A stretch of DNA of 64,000 nucleotides from Verrucomicrobiia bacterium DG1235 (GTDB lineage: Bacteria; Verrucomicrobiota; Verrucomicrobiia; Opitutales; Opitutaceae), in contig DS990592.1 of NCBI GenBank assembly GCA_000155695.1, forward strand, positions 1,450,556-1,514,555, in the 5' to 3' direction. Under the pieces are notes generated by a model that saw only the letters and a list, made by a program, of their open reading frames with translations, did not search any database and was not told the origin of the DNA. Shown piece after piece: positions 28,677 through 38,072 of this stretch. A program made the position numbers and the translations under genes. How positions within the stretch are numbered: position 1 is the first letter of the stretch; each line of letters opens with the position of its first letter.

Positions 28677-30076
28677 CTTTTATCAGTATAAAAGCCGTCG
28701 ACCTTGCTCGATACATCCCGAAATGATATATCATTCGCGTAGATCTGCTTGTAGCGACGGATCGCCTCCTCTTTCCGCCCAAGCGCTTCGCAACACTCTG
28801 CCGAAGCATACAACACATCCTTCTTGAAATCGTCCATTCCAGGAGCATCCGCTATCGCCTTGTCAAACTGCTCCAAAGCTAGGTCATACAATCGCTTTTT
28901 GGAAAAGCTTCGGCCCAACAAAACGCAAGCCCTCTGACGCAGACTAGTGCTGCGCTGAGCGATCTGAAACTCCTTGATCGCATCATCAACCTGCCCGGCG
29001 CTTAAAAGCAATTCCCCAAAACTCAGTCGCTGCCCGTAGTCATTCGGAAACTGCTCCACCATCTTGCGAGACTCCTCAAGCTTCAAGGCGCTCAGTTCCT
29101 GCTCCAATTTTTGGATACGCGAATCAGAAACCTTCTCTCCATTCGCCGCATCATGCAAGTTCTTCAATTCAAGCTCCGTCGCCTTGATCATGATCTCGCT
29201 GCGAAGCTGCTTCAATCCGACATCCGAATTCCCTTGCGGGAGCAGTGCCGACTTATCAAGCCAAGCGAGCGCCTCTCGATAGTCGTCAGCAAACAGATAG
29301 GTCTTCACGAGACGCTTGTATAAGTCCAGATTTTGAGGATCGCGGTAGATCGCATCAACCAAGTCCTGCGCCTTGGCCTTCGCCCCCTTGGAATCCTGCA
29401 CGATTCGCCCCTCCCGCTCGAGGCGATCCGCTACGGATTCATCCTTCAGTTTCGAACGAAAATCTTGCTCACCCTCAGCCCATTTCCCCTTGTTTATCGA
29501 ATGGGCGACAGAGGCTGATTTTACGAGCTCCTGAATGAAGGAGCTATCCGGCTTAAATTGCTTCAATCGCTCCGCAATCGCTACCGCCTGATTCGTCTCG
29601 CCTACCTTGATCAAGGCTTCACAAAAGCGTTGCATCAACGCGACATCCTTCGTCTCGCTATCGCAAATATTTCTAAGGCAAAAAACCTCAGTCTCAAAAA
29701 GATCGAGAGCTTGCGCGCCGGCAGCGACGAGCGACAAGGCCCCTGGATGCAATGGATTGCGAGCCAAAGCCCGCTCTCCGTAAACCATCGCCAAGCTCGG
29801 ATTTTTCTTAACATACGGTTTCCCGTAAAAAACAAATCCATGGGCCACCAAGAACAAGCCTAGTTTCTCAAAAATTCCTCGTCCCCTTTTTGTGAATACG
29901 CTTTGCTGAGCCTGTCGCAGCAAGATGCGCACCTCCAAGCAACCCGGGATTTCTCGCAGGATCGACGAACAGATCTCAACCGCATATTCGAAGTTCCCAC
30001 GCTCAACCGCAACCCGCGCATTCTCAAACTGCTTACGAGCTCTGCTATCTATATCTTTTACGGAAACTTCTGACAT
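28673..30076 (-). CDS. TPR-repeat protein
   Basis: The 467-aa product is almost wholly helical with at least six TPR-like units, e.g. ARVAVERGNFEYAVEICSSI, YDLALEQFDKAIADAPG and EEAIRRYKQIYAN. An internal Lys/Glu-rich coiled-coil segment (SDSRIQKLEQELSALKLEES) lies near the middle. There is one moderately hydrophobic stretch (GLFLVAHGFVFYGKP) but no signal peptide, so it may be cytoplasmic or membrane-associated. No catalytic motif is seen. It lies 9 bp downstream of glmM on the same strand, so the trpD-glmM transcript probably includes it. Confidence 0.75.
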   Translation of the reverse strand: MSEVSVKDIDSRARKQFENARVAVERGNFEYAVEICSSILREIPGCLEVRILLRQAQQSVFTKRGRGIFEKLGLFLVAHGFVFYGKPYVKKNPSLAMVYGERALARNPLHPGALSLVAAGAQALDLFETEVFCLRNICDSETKDVALMQRFCEALIKVGETNQAVAIAERLKQFKPDSSFIQELVKSASVAHSINKGKWAEGEQDFRSKLKDESVADRLEREGRIVQDSKGAKAKAQDLVDAIYRDPQNLDLYKRLVKTYLFADDYREALAWLDKSALLPQGNSDVGLKQLRSEIMIKATELELKNLHDAANGEKVSDSRIQKLEQELSALKLEESRKMVEQFPNDYGQRLSFGELLLSAGQVDDAIKEFQIAQRSTSLRQRACVLLGRSFSKKRLYDLALEQFDKAIADAPGMDDFKKDVLYASAECCEALGRKEEAIRRYKQIYANDISFRDVSSKVDGFYTDKS

Positions 30077-30085
30077 TATATAATG

Positions 30086-31441
30086 CTATACCAACTGCAA
30101 ATCCTTCTCAACGGCTGCCAATAACTCGTCCATTGAAAGCTGAGCCGATTCCTCAGTACGAGCTTCCACTAAAAGACGGATCTTGGGCTCAGTGCCAGAA
30201 TAGCGTACCAACAAACGCCCATCCTCGCCAAGCTCCTTCTCCAATTTTTCAATACAGGCCGAAAGGGATGAGCACTCCTCAATCGCGGGCTTCGACTCAA
30301 CCCGCAAGGCCTTCGAACGCTGCGGGAAGGGAGCATAGACTCCGACAAGCTCAGCAACCTTCACGACTTTTCGCGTCACGATTTCGGAAAGACACGCGGC
30401 CGCTACCAAGCCGTCTCCCGTGACGGCGAATTTGCCAATCACGACGTGCCCTGACTCCTCTCCACCAAGCGAAAACCCGGTCTGCAACATGAGCCGAGCG
30501 ATATGCTTATCTCCCACATCAGTGCGGACCGTCTTGATGCCTTGCTCCCTGAGAGCGGCATCGAGACCGAGATTGCTCTGCACCGTCGTTACCAGCGTAT
30601 CTCCCGGCAACTCCCCACGTTCCTTGGCGTAGATCGATAACACTGCCAGCAACGCTTCGCCCGACACCGGCTTACCCGCTTCATCAAAAACAACAAGACG
30701 ATCCCCGTCTCCATCGAATGCGAACCCCAAATCGTATTCACCTTCAGAATACAGCTCCTGCAGCGACTCTGGGTGTTCGCTCCCCACTCCTGCATTAATG
30801 TTTTCACCGTCCGGCTCATTCGCCAAGACCACCACCTCAGCTCCCAGTTCTCGAAAGACCGCCGGGGCGATTTCGTACATCGCCCCATTCGCGCAATCTA
30901 AGGCGATACGCTTGCCGCCCAAAATGCCTTCTGGAAACATAGCGACAACAGCCCTAGCGTACTCTGCTCGGAGGGCGCTACCGTCAGTCATCCGCGGCTC
31001 TTTTACAGTATCCACTCCTTCAGAGCTCACCTGTCCGATCATTTCGTCCAGAGCCTTTTCAAGCGACTCGGACGGCTTCACGCCACTTCCTTCGAAGAAC
31101 TTGATGCCATTATCGCACGCTGGATTGTGAGAAGCGGTTATGGAGCACGCCAAAACCGCGTCACTCATCCGCGCCGCGAACGCGACGCAAGGCGTTGGGG
31201 CGACGCCGAGATCGACGAGCATGCCTCCCTCCGCAGCTACACCGCCAGCGAAGGCCCGAAGCAGCTTTTCTCCAGATGCCCGGGTGTCTCGCCCCACGAC
31301 GATATTCGGCACCGGCGCGTAGAGCCGCTCACGAGCGACTCGTACCGCTGCCTTGCCCGCCCGAAACGCGATCTCGTCATTTAAAACATCACCGCCATAG
31401 GGACCGCGTATTCCGTCCGTTCCAAAATACCTTAAACTCAT
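30086..31441 (-). CDS. glmM: Phosphoglucosamine mutase
   Basis: The 451-aa enzyme converts glucosamine-6-phosphate to glucosamine-1-phosphate for UDP-GlcNAc, the precursor of peptidoglycan and lipid A. The catalytic phosphoserine is S104 in CSITASHNP. The metal loop is FDGDGDRLVVFD. The sugar-specificity loop is GEESGHVV and the phosphate loop RYSGTEPKIRLLVEA. N-terminal RYFGTDGIRG is the family signature. Its ATG overlaps the trpD stop as ATGA. Confidence 0.97.
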   Translation of the reverse strand: MSLRYFGTDGIRGPYGGDVLNDEIAFRAGKAAVRVARERLYAPVPNIVVGRDTRASGEKLLRAFAGGVAAEGGMLVDLGVAPTPCVAFAARMSDAVLACSITASHNPACDNGIKFFEGSGVKPSESLEKALDEMIGQVSSEGVDTVKEPRMTDGSALRAEYARAVVAMFPEGILGGKRIALDCANGAMYEIAPAVFRELGAEVVVLANEPDGENINAGVGSEHPESLQELYSEGEYDLGFAFDGDGDRLVVFDEAGKPVSGEALLAVLSIYAKERGELPGDTLVTTVQSNLGLDAALREQGIKTVRTDVGDKHIARLMLQTGFSLGGEESGHVVIGKFAVTGDGLVAAACLSEIVTRKVVKVAELVGVYAPFPQRSKALRVESKPAIEECSSLSACIEKLEKELGEDGRLLVRYSGTEPKIRLLVEARTEESAQLSMDELLAAVEKDLQLV

Positions 31442-32484
31442 AGTGAACTATAAAAAGCCTTCGTATCGGCTAGCTTCGCCTTCACCGCACCGCCTAGGAG
31501 CAGATCCCGAGCGATTTCTATCCCTTCCTCGATCGAAGAGCAACGCCCCACGACCATCAGCGCCGCAGCTATATTTAAAGCGACCGTATCCTCCAGCCCT
31601 TTTGGAGCCTTGCCAGCCAGAAGACTGTCGAGAATTCGCAAATTGTCTTCCAGCTCGCCGCCCAGCAGATCGGACACCTTCGCCTTTGCCAAAGAGAAGC
31701 GCTCAGGCTGCCATGACTCGTCCAACGAGGAGAGCTTTCCCAAACCGCGAACCTTGTTCGCCCCAACCACGCTAAGCTCATCCATCCCTCTTCCATCGCC
31801 AATCACGCAGTGCGCCACCAGGCCAGACTTAAGCCCCAGCGCGTCGAGCGTTCCTGCCAGCATGTCGACAACAGTCGGAGAAAAGACTCCAAGAAGCTGA
31901 TGAGCAGGCCGAGCCGGATTGATCAAAGGACCCAAAATATTGAAAACCGAACGCTGCCCCTTGGCAGCAAGCTCCTGACGAACCGGCATTATCTCCTTAA
32001 ACGCAGGATGGAACGCGGGAGCGAACATGAAGCAAAAACCGAGCTCCTCCATCGACTTGCTCAAAGTCTCGTCATCCGCAGTCAAATGCACGCCGAGCGC
32101 TTCGAGCAAATTCGCGCTGCCGCACTTGGACGTGATCGACTTGTTTCCATGCTTGAAAACCGGAACGCCTGCCGCCGCCAAAGCGAAGACCACTGTCGTA
32201 CTTATATTGAAGCTGCCAATTTTGTCGCCCCCCGTTCCGCACACGTCCACCGCTTCGTCCTGCCACTTCTCCAAACCGGGGTTGCGAGCAAGCTCGCGAA
32301 ACCGCTTGGCAAGCCCGGCAACTTCCGAGGCCACCTCGCCTTTCGCCGCAAGCGAAGTGAGAAATGCTCCTTTGTCATCCGCCGCTACATTGGCCGAAGC
32401 CAACAAGTCAGCGGAGGCGACCGCCTGCTCGAGCGAGAGATCGTTTCCCTGCTCGACGAGTGAGGTAAGCTCGTTCAATTCCAT
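31438..32484 (-). CDS. trpD: Anthranilate phosphoribosyltransferase
   Basis: The 348-aa enzyme transfers phosphoribose from PRPP to anthranilate in tryptophan synthesis. The PRPP-binding segment DVCGTGGDKIGSFNISTT and anthranilate segment KHGNKSITSKCGSANLLEAL are visible, as are FMFAPAFHPA and the conserved NILGPLINPA. ATG 32484 is preferred over a TTG 9 bp upstream. It is separated from the other trp genes and coupled to glmM, so its regulation as part of a trp operon is unlikely. Confidence 0.96.
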   Translation of the reverse strand: MELNELTSLVEQGNDLSLEQAVASADLLASANVAADDKGAFLTSLAAKGEVASEVAGLAKRFRELARNPGLEKWQDEAVDVCGTGGDKIGSFNISTTVVFALAAAGVPVFKHGNKSITSKCGSANLLEALGVHLTADDETLSKSMEELGFCFMFAPAFHPAFKEIMPVRQELAAKGQRSVFNILGPLINPARPAHQLLGVFSPTVVDMLAGTLDALGLKSGLVAHCVIGDGRGMDELSVVGANKVRGLGKLSSLDESWQPERFSLAKAKVSDLLGGELEDNLRILDSLLAGKAPKGLEDTVALNIAAALMVVGRCSSIEEGIEIARDLLLGGAVKAKLADTKAFYSSL

Positions 32485-32617
32485 AAGACGCAAGATCTAG
32501 GCAGCTCCCTTCTGTAAAACAATGCAAAACACGCTCGCCAAAACAGGGTACATACCCGCAATTTAAGTATCACAGAACCCCTAGCTTCGTCATCCCACCT
32601 TATTTTGAAACAATAAC

Positions 32618-32646
32618 TTGACGGAGATTAGGCCAAGAGTTATCAA
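32618..32646 (+). promoter_or_regulatory. Candidate sigma-70 promoter for rpmF-plsX-fabH
   Basis: TTGACG (32618-32623) and TATCAA (32641-32646) are separated by 17 bp, close to consensus -35/-10 boxes. They lie 53 bp upstream of the rpmF start. No experimental support. Confidence 0.45.
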
Positions 32647-32698
32647 GCGCAGCTTTTCTTTTAAGCAGAAGAGTAACCGACCACGGAATTTACGAACA

Positions 32699-32878
32699 AT
32701 GGCTAATCCAAAACGCAAGCAATCTAAGCGCCGCAGCCGCCTCCGCAGAGGCGCCAACCGTTTCGAGGCTCCCGAGCTCGCAAAGGATCCTATCGATGGA
32801 TCAGCTTTCCGCCCACACCGCGTGAATCCAAACAACGGCATGTATCGCGGACGCCAAGTCCTCGACGCGACCGTATAA
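32699..32878 (+). CDS. rpmF: 50S ribosomal protein L32
   Basis: The 59-aa basic protein starts MANPKRKQSKRRSRLRRGAN. The N-terminus is typical of L32; the C-terminal half (HRVNPNNGMYRGRQVL) carries no zinc-binding Cys pair, so it is the Cys-free form. I chose ATG 32699 because the longer frame begins at a TTG in the promoter region. The order rpmF-plsX-fabH is conserved widely in bacteria and supports the call. It links ribosome synthesis with phospholipid initiation. Confidence 0.96.
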   Translation: MANPKRKQSKRRSRLRRGANRFEAPELAKDPIDGSAFRPHRVNPNNGMYRGRQVLDATV

Positions 32879-32937
32879 GGAGTCGAAAGCAGATTTCCTT
32901 TTAGGCGAATCGCCAGATAATAGGTACGCAGCGTAAC

Positions 32938-33984
32938 ATGCTCGAAGAGAAGAGCTCATGCATCGCGATCGACGCAATGGGCTCCGACAAAGGGCCAGCT
33001 GAAATGGTGGCCGCCACGCGCATGGCGGTAGACCAAGTACCAAATCTGCGACCCATCATTCTCGTCGGCAACGAAGCCGAACTGAAGCCCTTGCTTGAAA
33101 AAGAAGGGCTTTCTTCGCATCCGAACATCTCAGTCTTCCACGCGTCCGAGGTCATCACGATGGACGACAAGCCGCTGGTCGCTCTCAAGAAGAAGAAGGA
33201 CGCCAGCATGCTGCGAGCGATCGAGCTCGTGAAAGACGGAGCCGCAAGCTGCGTTCTGAGCTGCGGAAACACCGGAAGCCTCATGGCCGCTGGCACTATC
33301 AAGCTACGCACCATGGAGGGCGTCGACCGCCCTGCTCTCGCTACCGTCATGCCTCGCAAAAGGGGACACTTCGTTTTGATCGACGCCGGAGCGAATCCGA
33401 CAGCCAAAGCCGAGCACCTCGTCCACAACGCCGTCCTCGGCAGCGACTACTGCAAACTCGTCCTCGGCATCAAGAACCCGAAAGTCGGCCTCATGACCAT
33501 AGGCACCGAGGAGGGCAAAGGCACAGATCTCGTCAATCAAGCCCACACTCTACTTAAACGTATCGACGGGCTCATCCACTACGAAGGCCTCATCGAAGGC
33601 TTCCAAACCTTCGAAGAAGGGGTCGACGTCGTCGTATGTGACGGATTTACCGGCAACATTCTACTCAAGGCCTCCGAATCGCTCTTCATGTTGCTCAAAA
33701 ACTTCGTTAGCGAAGAAATCCAAGCCAACATGATGCGGAAAATGGGCTACCTCCTGTCCAAAGGAGCCTTCGACGCGATCAAGAATCAGCTCAATCCGGA
33801 ACGCTATGGAGGCGCCCCGCTCCTCGGCCTCAAGGGCAATGTCCTCAAGGCGCACGGCTCCAGCAATAAGGAAGCCGTCATGAACGCGATCCGAATCGCA
33901 AACGAGATCGTAAGCAACGAACTCAATCGCCATATCCTCGAAGACATCGAGAAAGCGAACAACATTATCTATAGCGCCGACTAG
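32938..33984 (+). CDS. plsX: Phosphate acyltransferase PlsX
   Basis: The 348-aa enzyme makes acyl-phosphate from acyl-ACP for glycerol-3-phosphate acylation by PlsY in membrane phospholipid synthesis. Conserved segments: IAIDAMGSDKGPAEMV, CVLSCGNTGSLMAAG, RPALATVMPRK, DAGANPTAKAEHL, KVGLMTIGTEEGKG, VVCDGFTGNILLKASE and APLLGLKGNVLKAHGSSN. Length and start fit the family. It sits between rpmF and fabH. Confidence 0.97.
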   Translation: MLEEKSSCIAIDAMGSDKGPAEMVAATRMAVDQVPNLRPIILVGNEAELKPLLEKEGLSSHPNISVFHASEVITMDDKPLVALKKKKDASMLRAIELVKDGAASCVLSCGNTGSLMAAGTIKLRTMEGVDRPALATVMPRKRGHFVLIDAGANPTAKAEHLVHNAVLGSDYCKLVLGIKNPKVGLMTIGTEEGKGTDLVNQAHTLLKRIDGLIHYEGLIEGFQTFEEGVDVVVCDGFTGNILLKASESLFMLLKNFVSEEIQANMMRKMGYLLSKGAFDAIKNQLNPERYGGAPLLGLKGNVLKAHGSSNKEAVMNAIRIANEIVSNELNRHILEDIEKANNIIYSAD

Positions 33985-34042
33985 ATTGCCCTGCCATTTG
34001 CAGGTTGCATGAACAGTGAGGCTTCCCCATTGAGACAATCGC

Positions 34043-35041
34043 ATGAGTTCCGCTCCCAGACCCGTTATCATAAAAGGAACAGGTTCCTACACACCGCAAA
34101 AGGTGCTAACCAACAACGACCTGTCAGATATCGTCGACACCTCGGATGAGTGGATTTTCACCCGAACCGGAATCAGGGAACGCAGGATAGCAGGCGATGA
34201 CGAAACCGCCTCTACCATGGGAGCTGAAGCCGGCAAACGAGCCATCGAAAACGCGGGGCTAAACGCAGACGACATCGACGTGATCGTCGTCGGCACCATG
34301 ACTCCCGACATGCCTTTCCCGTCAACCGCCTGCTTGGTGCAGACCAAACTAGGCATCTCGAACGCTATCAGCTTCGACGTGGAGGCCGCTTGCTCCGGCT
34401 TCCTTTACATCATGGAAGTTGCATCCGGACTCCTCCAAACCGGACGCTACCGCAATGCCCTCGTAATCGGCACGGAAAAACTCTCCAGCATCCTCGACTG
34501 GCAAGATCGCACCACCTGTGTCCTCTTCGGCGACGGAGCCGGTGCCGCCGTCCTTAGCCTCGGAGAAGAAGGCTGCAAATCGGGGATTCTGGACTTCAAA
34601 CTGGGCTCCGACGGGAGCAAAGCCGACGTGCTTCTCCAACCGGGCGGAGGCTGCGCCATCCCCGCATCGCTAGCATCCATAGAGAATCGCCAGCATTTCC
34701 TGAAAATGCGCGGCAGAGAGGTCTTCAAGCTCGCCGTCAAGGTCATGGGCCAGGCAGCCGTGGAAATTCTTGAACAAAACGGCGTCGAGCCGGACCAACT
34801 CAACTGCGTCATTCCTCATCAAGCGAATATGCGCATAATCGAGTCCCTTTCTTCACGACTTCACATTCCAATTGAACGCTTTTTTCTAAATTTAGACAAA
34901 TACGGAAACACTTCAGCAGCCTCCATACCCATCGCCTTAGACGAAGCCGTCCGAGCCGGGAGACTCAAAAGTGGAGACACCATACTACTCGTAGCCTTCG
35001 GGGCCGGCCTCACATGGGGCTCCACCCTTCTCCGTTGGTGA
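34043..35041 (+). CDS. fabH: 3-oxoacyl-ACP synthase III (FabH)
   Basis: The 332-aa initiating condensing enzyme joins acetyl-CoA (or another acyl-CoA) with malonyl-ACP to begin fatty acid synthesis. The catalytic triad is visible: C117 in EAACSGFLYIM, His in VIPHQANMRIIE and Asn in KYGNTSAASIP. The N-terminal GTGSYTPQKVLTN and WIFTRTGIRERR segments are characteristic. Upstream plsX supports the assignment. Confidence 0.97.
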   Translation: MSSAPRPVIIKGTGSYTPQKVLTNNDLSDIVDTSDEWIFTRTGIRERRIAGDDETASTMGAEAGKRAIENAGLNADDIDVIVVGTMTPDMPFPSTACLVQTKLGISNAISFDVEAACSGFLYIMEVASGLLQTGRYRNALVIGTEKLSSILDWQDRTTCVLFGDGAGAAVLSLGEEGCKSGILDFKLGSDGSKADVLLQPGGGCAIPASLASIENRQHFLKMRGREVFKLAVKVMGQAAVEILEQNGVEPDQLNCVIPHQANMRIIESLSSRLHIPIERFFLNLDKYGNTSAASIPIALDEAVRAGRLKSGDTILLVAFGAGLTWGSTLLRW

Positions 35042-35088
35042 GTCGTCCTCCCAAATCCCACGATCCTCAGCACCAGACCAGTTCACAG

Positions 35089-36198
35089 ATGAATATCACA
35101 CTTTCACTTCCGCTTTCCGTGACACGCGCACTCATTTTCGCAACCCTCGGCATCGCTCTCGCAGCGCTCGTCCCGAGCGGATGGGCAGCCTCCAAGATCT
35201 CCTGGAGCGCCGAAACCGGATACACATCCGAAGAAGTCGACCTCTCCGGACTCCTACCAGAAGAACAGCAGAGAATACTTAATTGGATGAACTCGGCCCG
35301 CAAAGCTGAGGAAAAAGGAAGTTACAAGAGAGCCCTAAAACTTTATAAGAAGGTATCAAAAAGGTATCCAAAAAATCAATATAGCCCGGAAGCCTACTTC
35401 CGCACTGCCCAGATACAGCTCGCTCGAAACAGCGTCGACAAAGCCTTCGAAGCATTCAACACCATCGCATGGGTCTACCCAAACTACGGTAGCTTCAACG
35501 AAACACTCGGCGAAATGTACAAAATCGCCGTGGCACGCCTCGAAACCCACCGCGACAAAATTCTCTTCGTCATTCCGGGCTTCAAAAACACAGACCGCGC
35601 CGTGCAGTACTTCGAGCGCATCGTAGCCATCGCTCCCTACAGCGACTACGCCCCGCTCTCCCTCATGAACGTCGCCAAAGCCTGGTCGGACAAAAACAGC
35701 GACTCGATGACCATCTACGCTCTCGATCGCCTCGTCACCAATTACCCGAACAGCTTCCTCACCTCGGACGCTTACCTCAAGCTCGCCCAAACCCACTACG
35801 GCCTAATAAAAGGTCCAGAATACGACCAGCGCGCCACCGAAGACGCCATCACCTTCTTCGAGGATTTCCTCATTCAATACCCGGAAAACCTGCACGTCGA
35901 TCAAGCCGAAACAGGCTTGTCCGGAGCGAAAAACATTCTCTCCATGAGCAAGGTGAAAATGGCGGACTTCTACTACTACAAGCGCTCCAAATACGACGCC
36001 GCTAAGATTCTCTACAACGAAGCGATCACCATCGCGCCTCGCTCAACCGCTGCAGAACTCGCCCGCACTCGCCTCGAAAAAATCGACACCATCGTCGCCC
36101 AAAGCGACGAGACCCTTACCGATTCGACGCCAACCAACGAACAGATCCAGGAACGCGCTCGCAAACGCGCCAAACGCAAGATTCTCGGCATCTTCTAA
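35089..36198 (+). CDS. BamD/YfiO-like TPR outer-membrane assembly protein
   Basis: The 369-aa product has an N-terminal hydrophobic export segment (LIFATLGIALAALVPSGWA) and a series of TPR-like helices typical of BamD/YbgF-type proteins (GSYKRALKLYKKVSKRYPKN, then SPEAYFRTAQIQLA, and a later SKYDAAKILYNEAI). No lipobox Cys is seen, so it may not be lipidated as E. coli BamD is. It is followed 37 bp later by the LptE-like lipoprotein gene, in line with a role in outer-membrane biogenesis. The start at 35089 was chosen for the signal peptide. Confidence 0.75.
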   Translation: MNITLSLPLSVTRALIFATLGIALAALVPSGWAASKISWSAETGYTSEEVDLSGLLPEEQQRILNWMNSARKAEEKGSYKRALKLYKKVSKRYPKNQYSPEAYFRTAQIQLARNSVDKAFEAFNTIAWVYPNYGSFNETLGEMYKIAVARLETHRDKILFVIPGFKNTDRAVQYFERIVAIAPYSDYAPLSLMNVAKAWSDKNSDSMTIYALDRLVTNYPNSFLTSDAYLKLAQTHYGLIKGPEYDQRATEDAITFFEDFLIQYPENLHVDQAETGLSGAKNILSMSKVKMADFYYYKRSKYDAAKILYNEAITIAPRSTAAELARTRLEKIDTIVAQSDETLTDSTPTNEQIQERARKRAKRKILGIF

Positions 36199-36235
36199 GC
36201 AGGCCCCAGCGGACCTCAGCCGCATCTAAAAAAAA

Positions 36236-36742
36236 ATGCGAACGCTAGCGCTAATCGGGGCAATCGCCTCCCTCATCCTTAGTGGCTGTGCCACCTACCA
36301 ACTCGGCGAACCCACCGAACTTCCCTACCAGAGCGTATCCATCGCGCCCCCGCGCAACTTCTCTACGCTCCCGCAAATAGAAGGTCCCCTCAACGCCGCG
36401 CTGCGACACTCTCTCCAGCGAAGCGGCGCCCTCTCGCTCGCTAGCGGTTCCAGCGCCGACGCCATCCTCGAAATCACAGTCTTGGAAGCGCGACGAGAAA
36501 TAGCCGCCGTCAGCCCGCAAGACGTTGGGAGAGGACGCAAATTCGAGTTGATCATCGATCTCGAGCTCAACCTGAAACAATCAGCCGCTAGCGAAATTTT
36601 CTTTATCGAAGGACGCAAATTCTCCGTCAAACAAGACATCTTCTCAGATAGCGGACAAGTGGACGCCGAGTATCAGGCCATTCCAGAAATCAGCCGCCAG
36701 ATAGCTGAACGAGCTACCGAACTTCTGGTAGATCTTTGGTAA
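36236..36742 (+). CDS. LptE-like LPS-assembly lipoprotein
   Basis: The 168-aa lipoprotein has a lipobox (LILSGC, C18). The mature part has the LptE pattern: a beta strand YQSVSIAPPRNFS, a helix-rich segment LNAALRHSLQRSGAL, and a strand IEGRKFSVKQDIFS followed by a terminal helix. LptE plugs the LptD barrel during LPS insertion in the outer membrane (family knowledge). It follows the BamD-like gene and precedes rpe. The symbol lptE is likely but rests on pattern only. Confidence 0.75.
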   Translation: MRTLALIGAIASLILSGCATYQLGEPTELPYQSVSIAPPRNFSTLPQIEGPLNAALRHSLQRSGALSLASGSSADAILEITVLEARREIAAVSPQDVGRGRKFELIIDLELNLKQSAASEIFFIEGRKFSVKQDIFSDSGQVDAEYQAIPEISRQIAERATELLVDLW

Positions 36743-36795
36743 ATTCGCCCCTCTAGACTTGAGCCCGCAGTCCATCGGGCACTAAGTTCCCACCA

Positions 36796-37452
36796 ATGGG
36801 TAAACCGATACTAGCTCCTTCGATGCTGGCCGCCGATCACACTCGGCTCGCCGATGACATCAAAGGCGTCGAAGCCGCTGAATGCTCCTGGCTTCACGTC
36901 GATATCATGGACGGACACTTTGTCCCTAACCTAACCTTCGGCCCGCAAACCGTCGCCGATCTACGCCCAAAGACCGAGCTCTTCCTCGACGTCCACCTGA
37001 TGTTGGATAACCCGCAGGACTTCGTTGAGCTCTTCATCAAAGCTGGAGCCGATCAAGTAACCATCCACGTCGAACCCAGCTACGACATATCCGCCACCTT
37101 GCTCAAAATCAGAGAGCTCGGAGCCAAATGCGGCGTCGTCTTCAACCCCGGCACGCCCGCTTCCGCCGTTCAACCCTACCTCGACCAAGTCGACATCGTG
37201 CTCGCTATGACCGTCCAGCCCGGATTCGGCGGACAATCCTTCCAGGAAAGCGTGCTCGAAAAGACCTCCCAGATCGCCGCCTGGCGCCAGGAACGCAATC
37301 TCGACTTTCGCATTCAGGTAGACGGCGGTATAAACGCCGAAAACGCCCCGCTCTGCCGTCAGGCTGGAGTGGATACATTCGTAGCCGGAACAGCCTTCTT
37401 CAAATCGAAGGACCGAAACCTTTTTCGTCAAAACATAGAAACACTCACTTAA
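36796..37452 (+). CDS. rpe: Ribulose-phosphate 3-epimerase
   Basis: The 218-aa TIM-barrel enzyme interconverts ribulose-5-phosphate and xylulose-5-phosphate in the pentose phosphate pathway. The metal and catalytic motifs are HVDIMDGHFVPNLTFGP, DVHLMLDNP, VTIHVEP, AMTVQPGFGGQSF and QVDGGINAENAP with the phosphate-binding loop FVAGTAFF. Its stop codon is followed immediately by the hpt ATG. Confidence 0.97.
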   Translation: MGKPILAPSMLAADHTRLADDIKGVEAAECSWLHVDIMDGHFVPNLTFGPQTVADLRPKTELFLDVHLMLDNPQDFVELFIKAGADQVTIHVEPSYDISATLLKIRELGAKCGVVFNPGTPASAVQPYLDQVDIVLAMTVQPGFGGQSFQESVLEKTSQIAAWRQERNLDFRIQVDGGINAENAPLCRQAGVDTFVAGTAFFKSKDRNLFRQNIETLT

Positions 37453-38028
37453 ATGCTCACCCAAAAGCCAAGCTACACCGAGTCAGACCTCGAAACCGTC
37501 CTCGTATCAAAAGAGGAAATACGCCAACGCGTACTAGAGCTCGGCAAGCAGCTCTCCGAACACTACGAAGGCAAAGACGTAACCATAGTCTCAATACTCA
37601 GCGGGGCGCTCGTCTTTACAGCCGACCTGATTCGGTCCTGCGACTTCGCCACCCGCCTCGACTGCCTCCGGGCAGAAAGCTACGGAAACGCGACCTCAGC
37701 TCAAAACCCGCCGCGCATCACCAATCCCCTCAAGACAGATATCACCGGACACCACGTCCTCGTCGTAGATGACATCCTAGACTCCGGCAACACCCTCAAG
37801 GCAATCATCGCCCACCTCCAAGGCTTCTCGCCGGCATCACTCAAATCATGCGTGCTGCTCGACAAGCCGGCCCGACACGAGAAAAGTTTCAGCGCCGACT
37901 TCTGCGGTTTCACCATTCCCGACAAGTTCGTTGTCGGATACGGTCTCGATTTCGCAGAGCGCTATCGCAATCTCGCCTGCATAGGCGTCCTGAAAAAAGA
38001 GCTGCAGGACTCCGCCTCGCACGTCTAG
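37453..38028 (+). CDS. hpt: Hypoxanthine/guanine phosphoribosyltransferase
   Basis: The 191-aa enzyme salvages hypoxanthine or guanine to IMP or GMP using PRPP. The PRPP loop is VLVVDDILDSGNTLKAI, with the N-terminal ITIVSILSGALVF-type segment, and KFVVGYGLDFAERYRNL near the C-terminus is the purine-binding part. It abuts rpe, so the two are co-translated. Confidence 0.95.
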   Translation: MLTQKPSYTESDLETVLVSKEEIRQRVLELGKQLSEHYEGKDVTIVSILSGALVFTADLIRSCDFATRLDCLRAESYGNATSAQNPPRITNPLKTDITGHHVLVVDDILDSGNTLKAIIAHLQGFSPASLKSCVLLDKPARHEKSFSADFCGFTIPDKFVVGYGLDFAERYRNLACIGVLKKELQDSASHV

Positions 38029-38072
38029 AAAGCGCTTGCCGCCCTCCCCGAACTCGCTAGCTCTGCAAGTAA

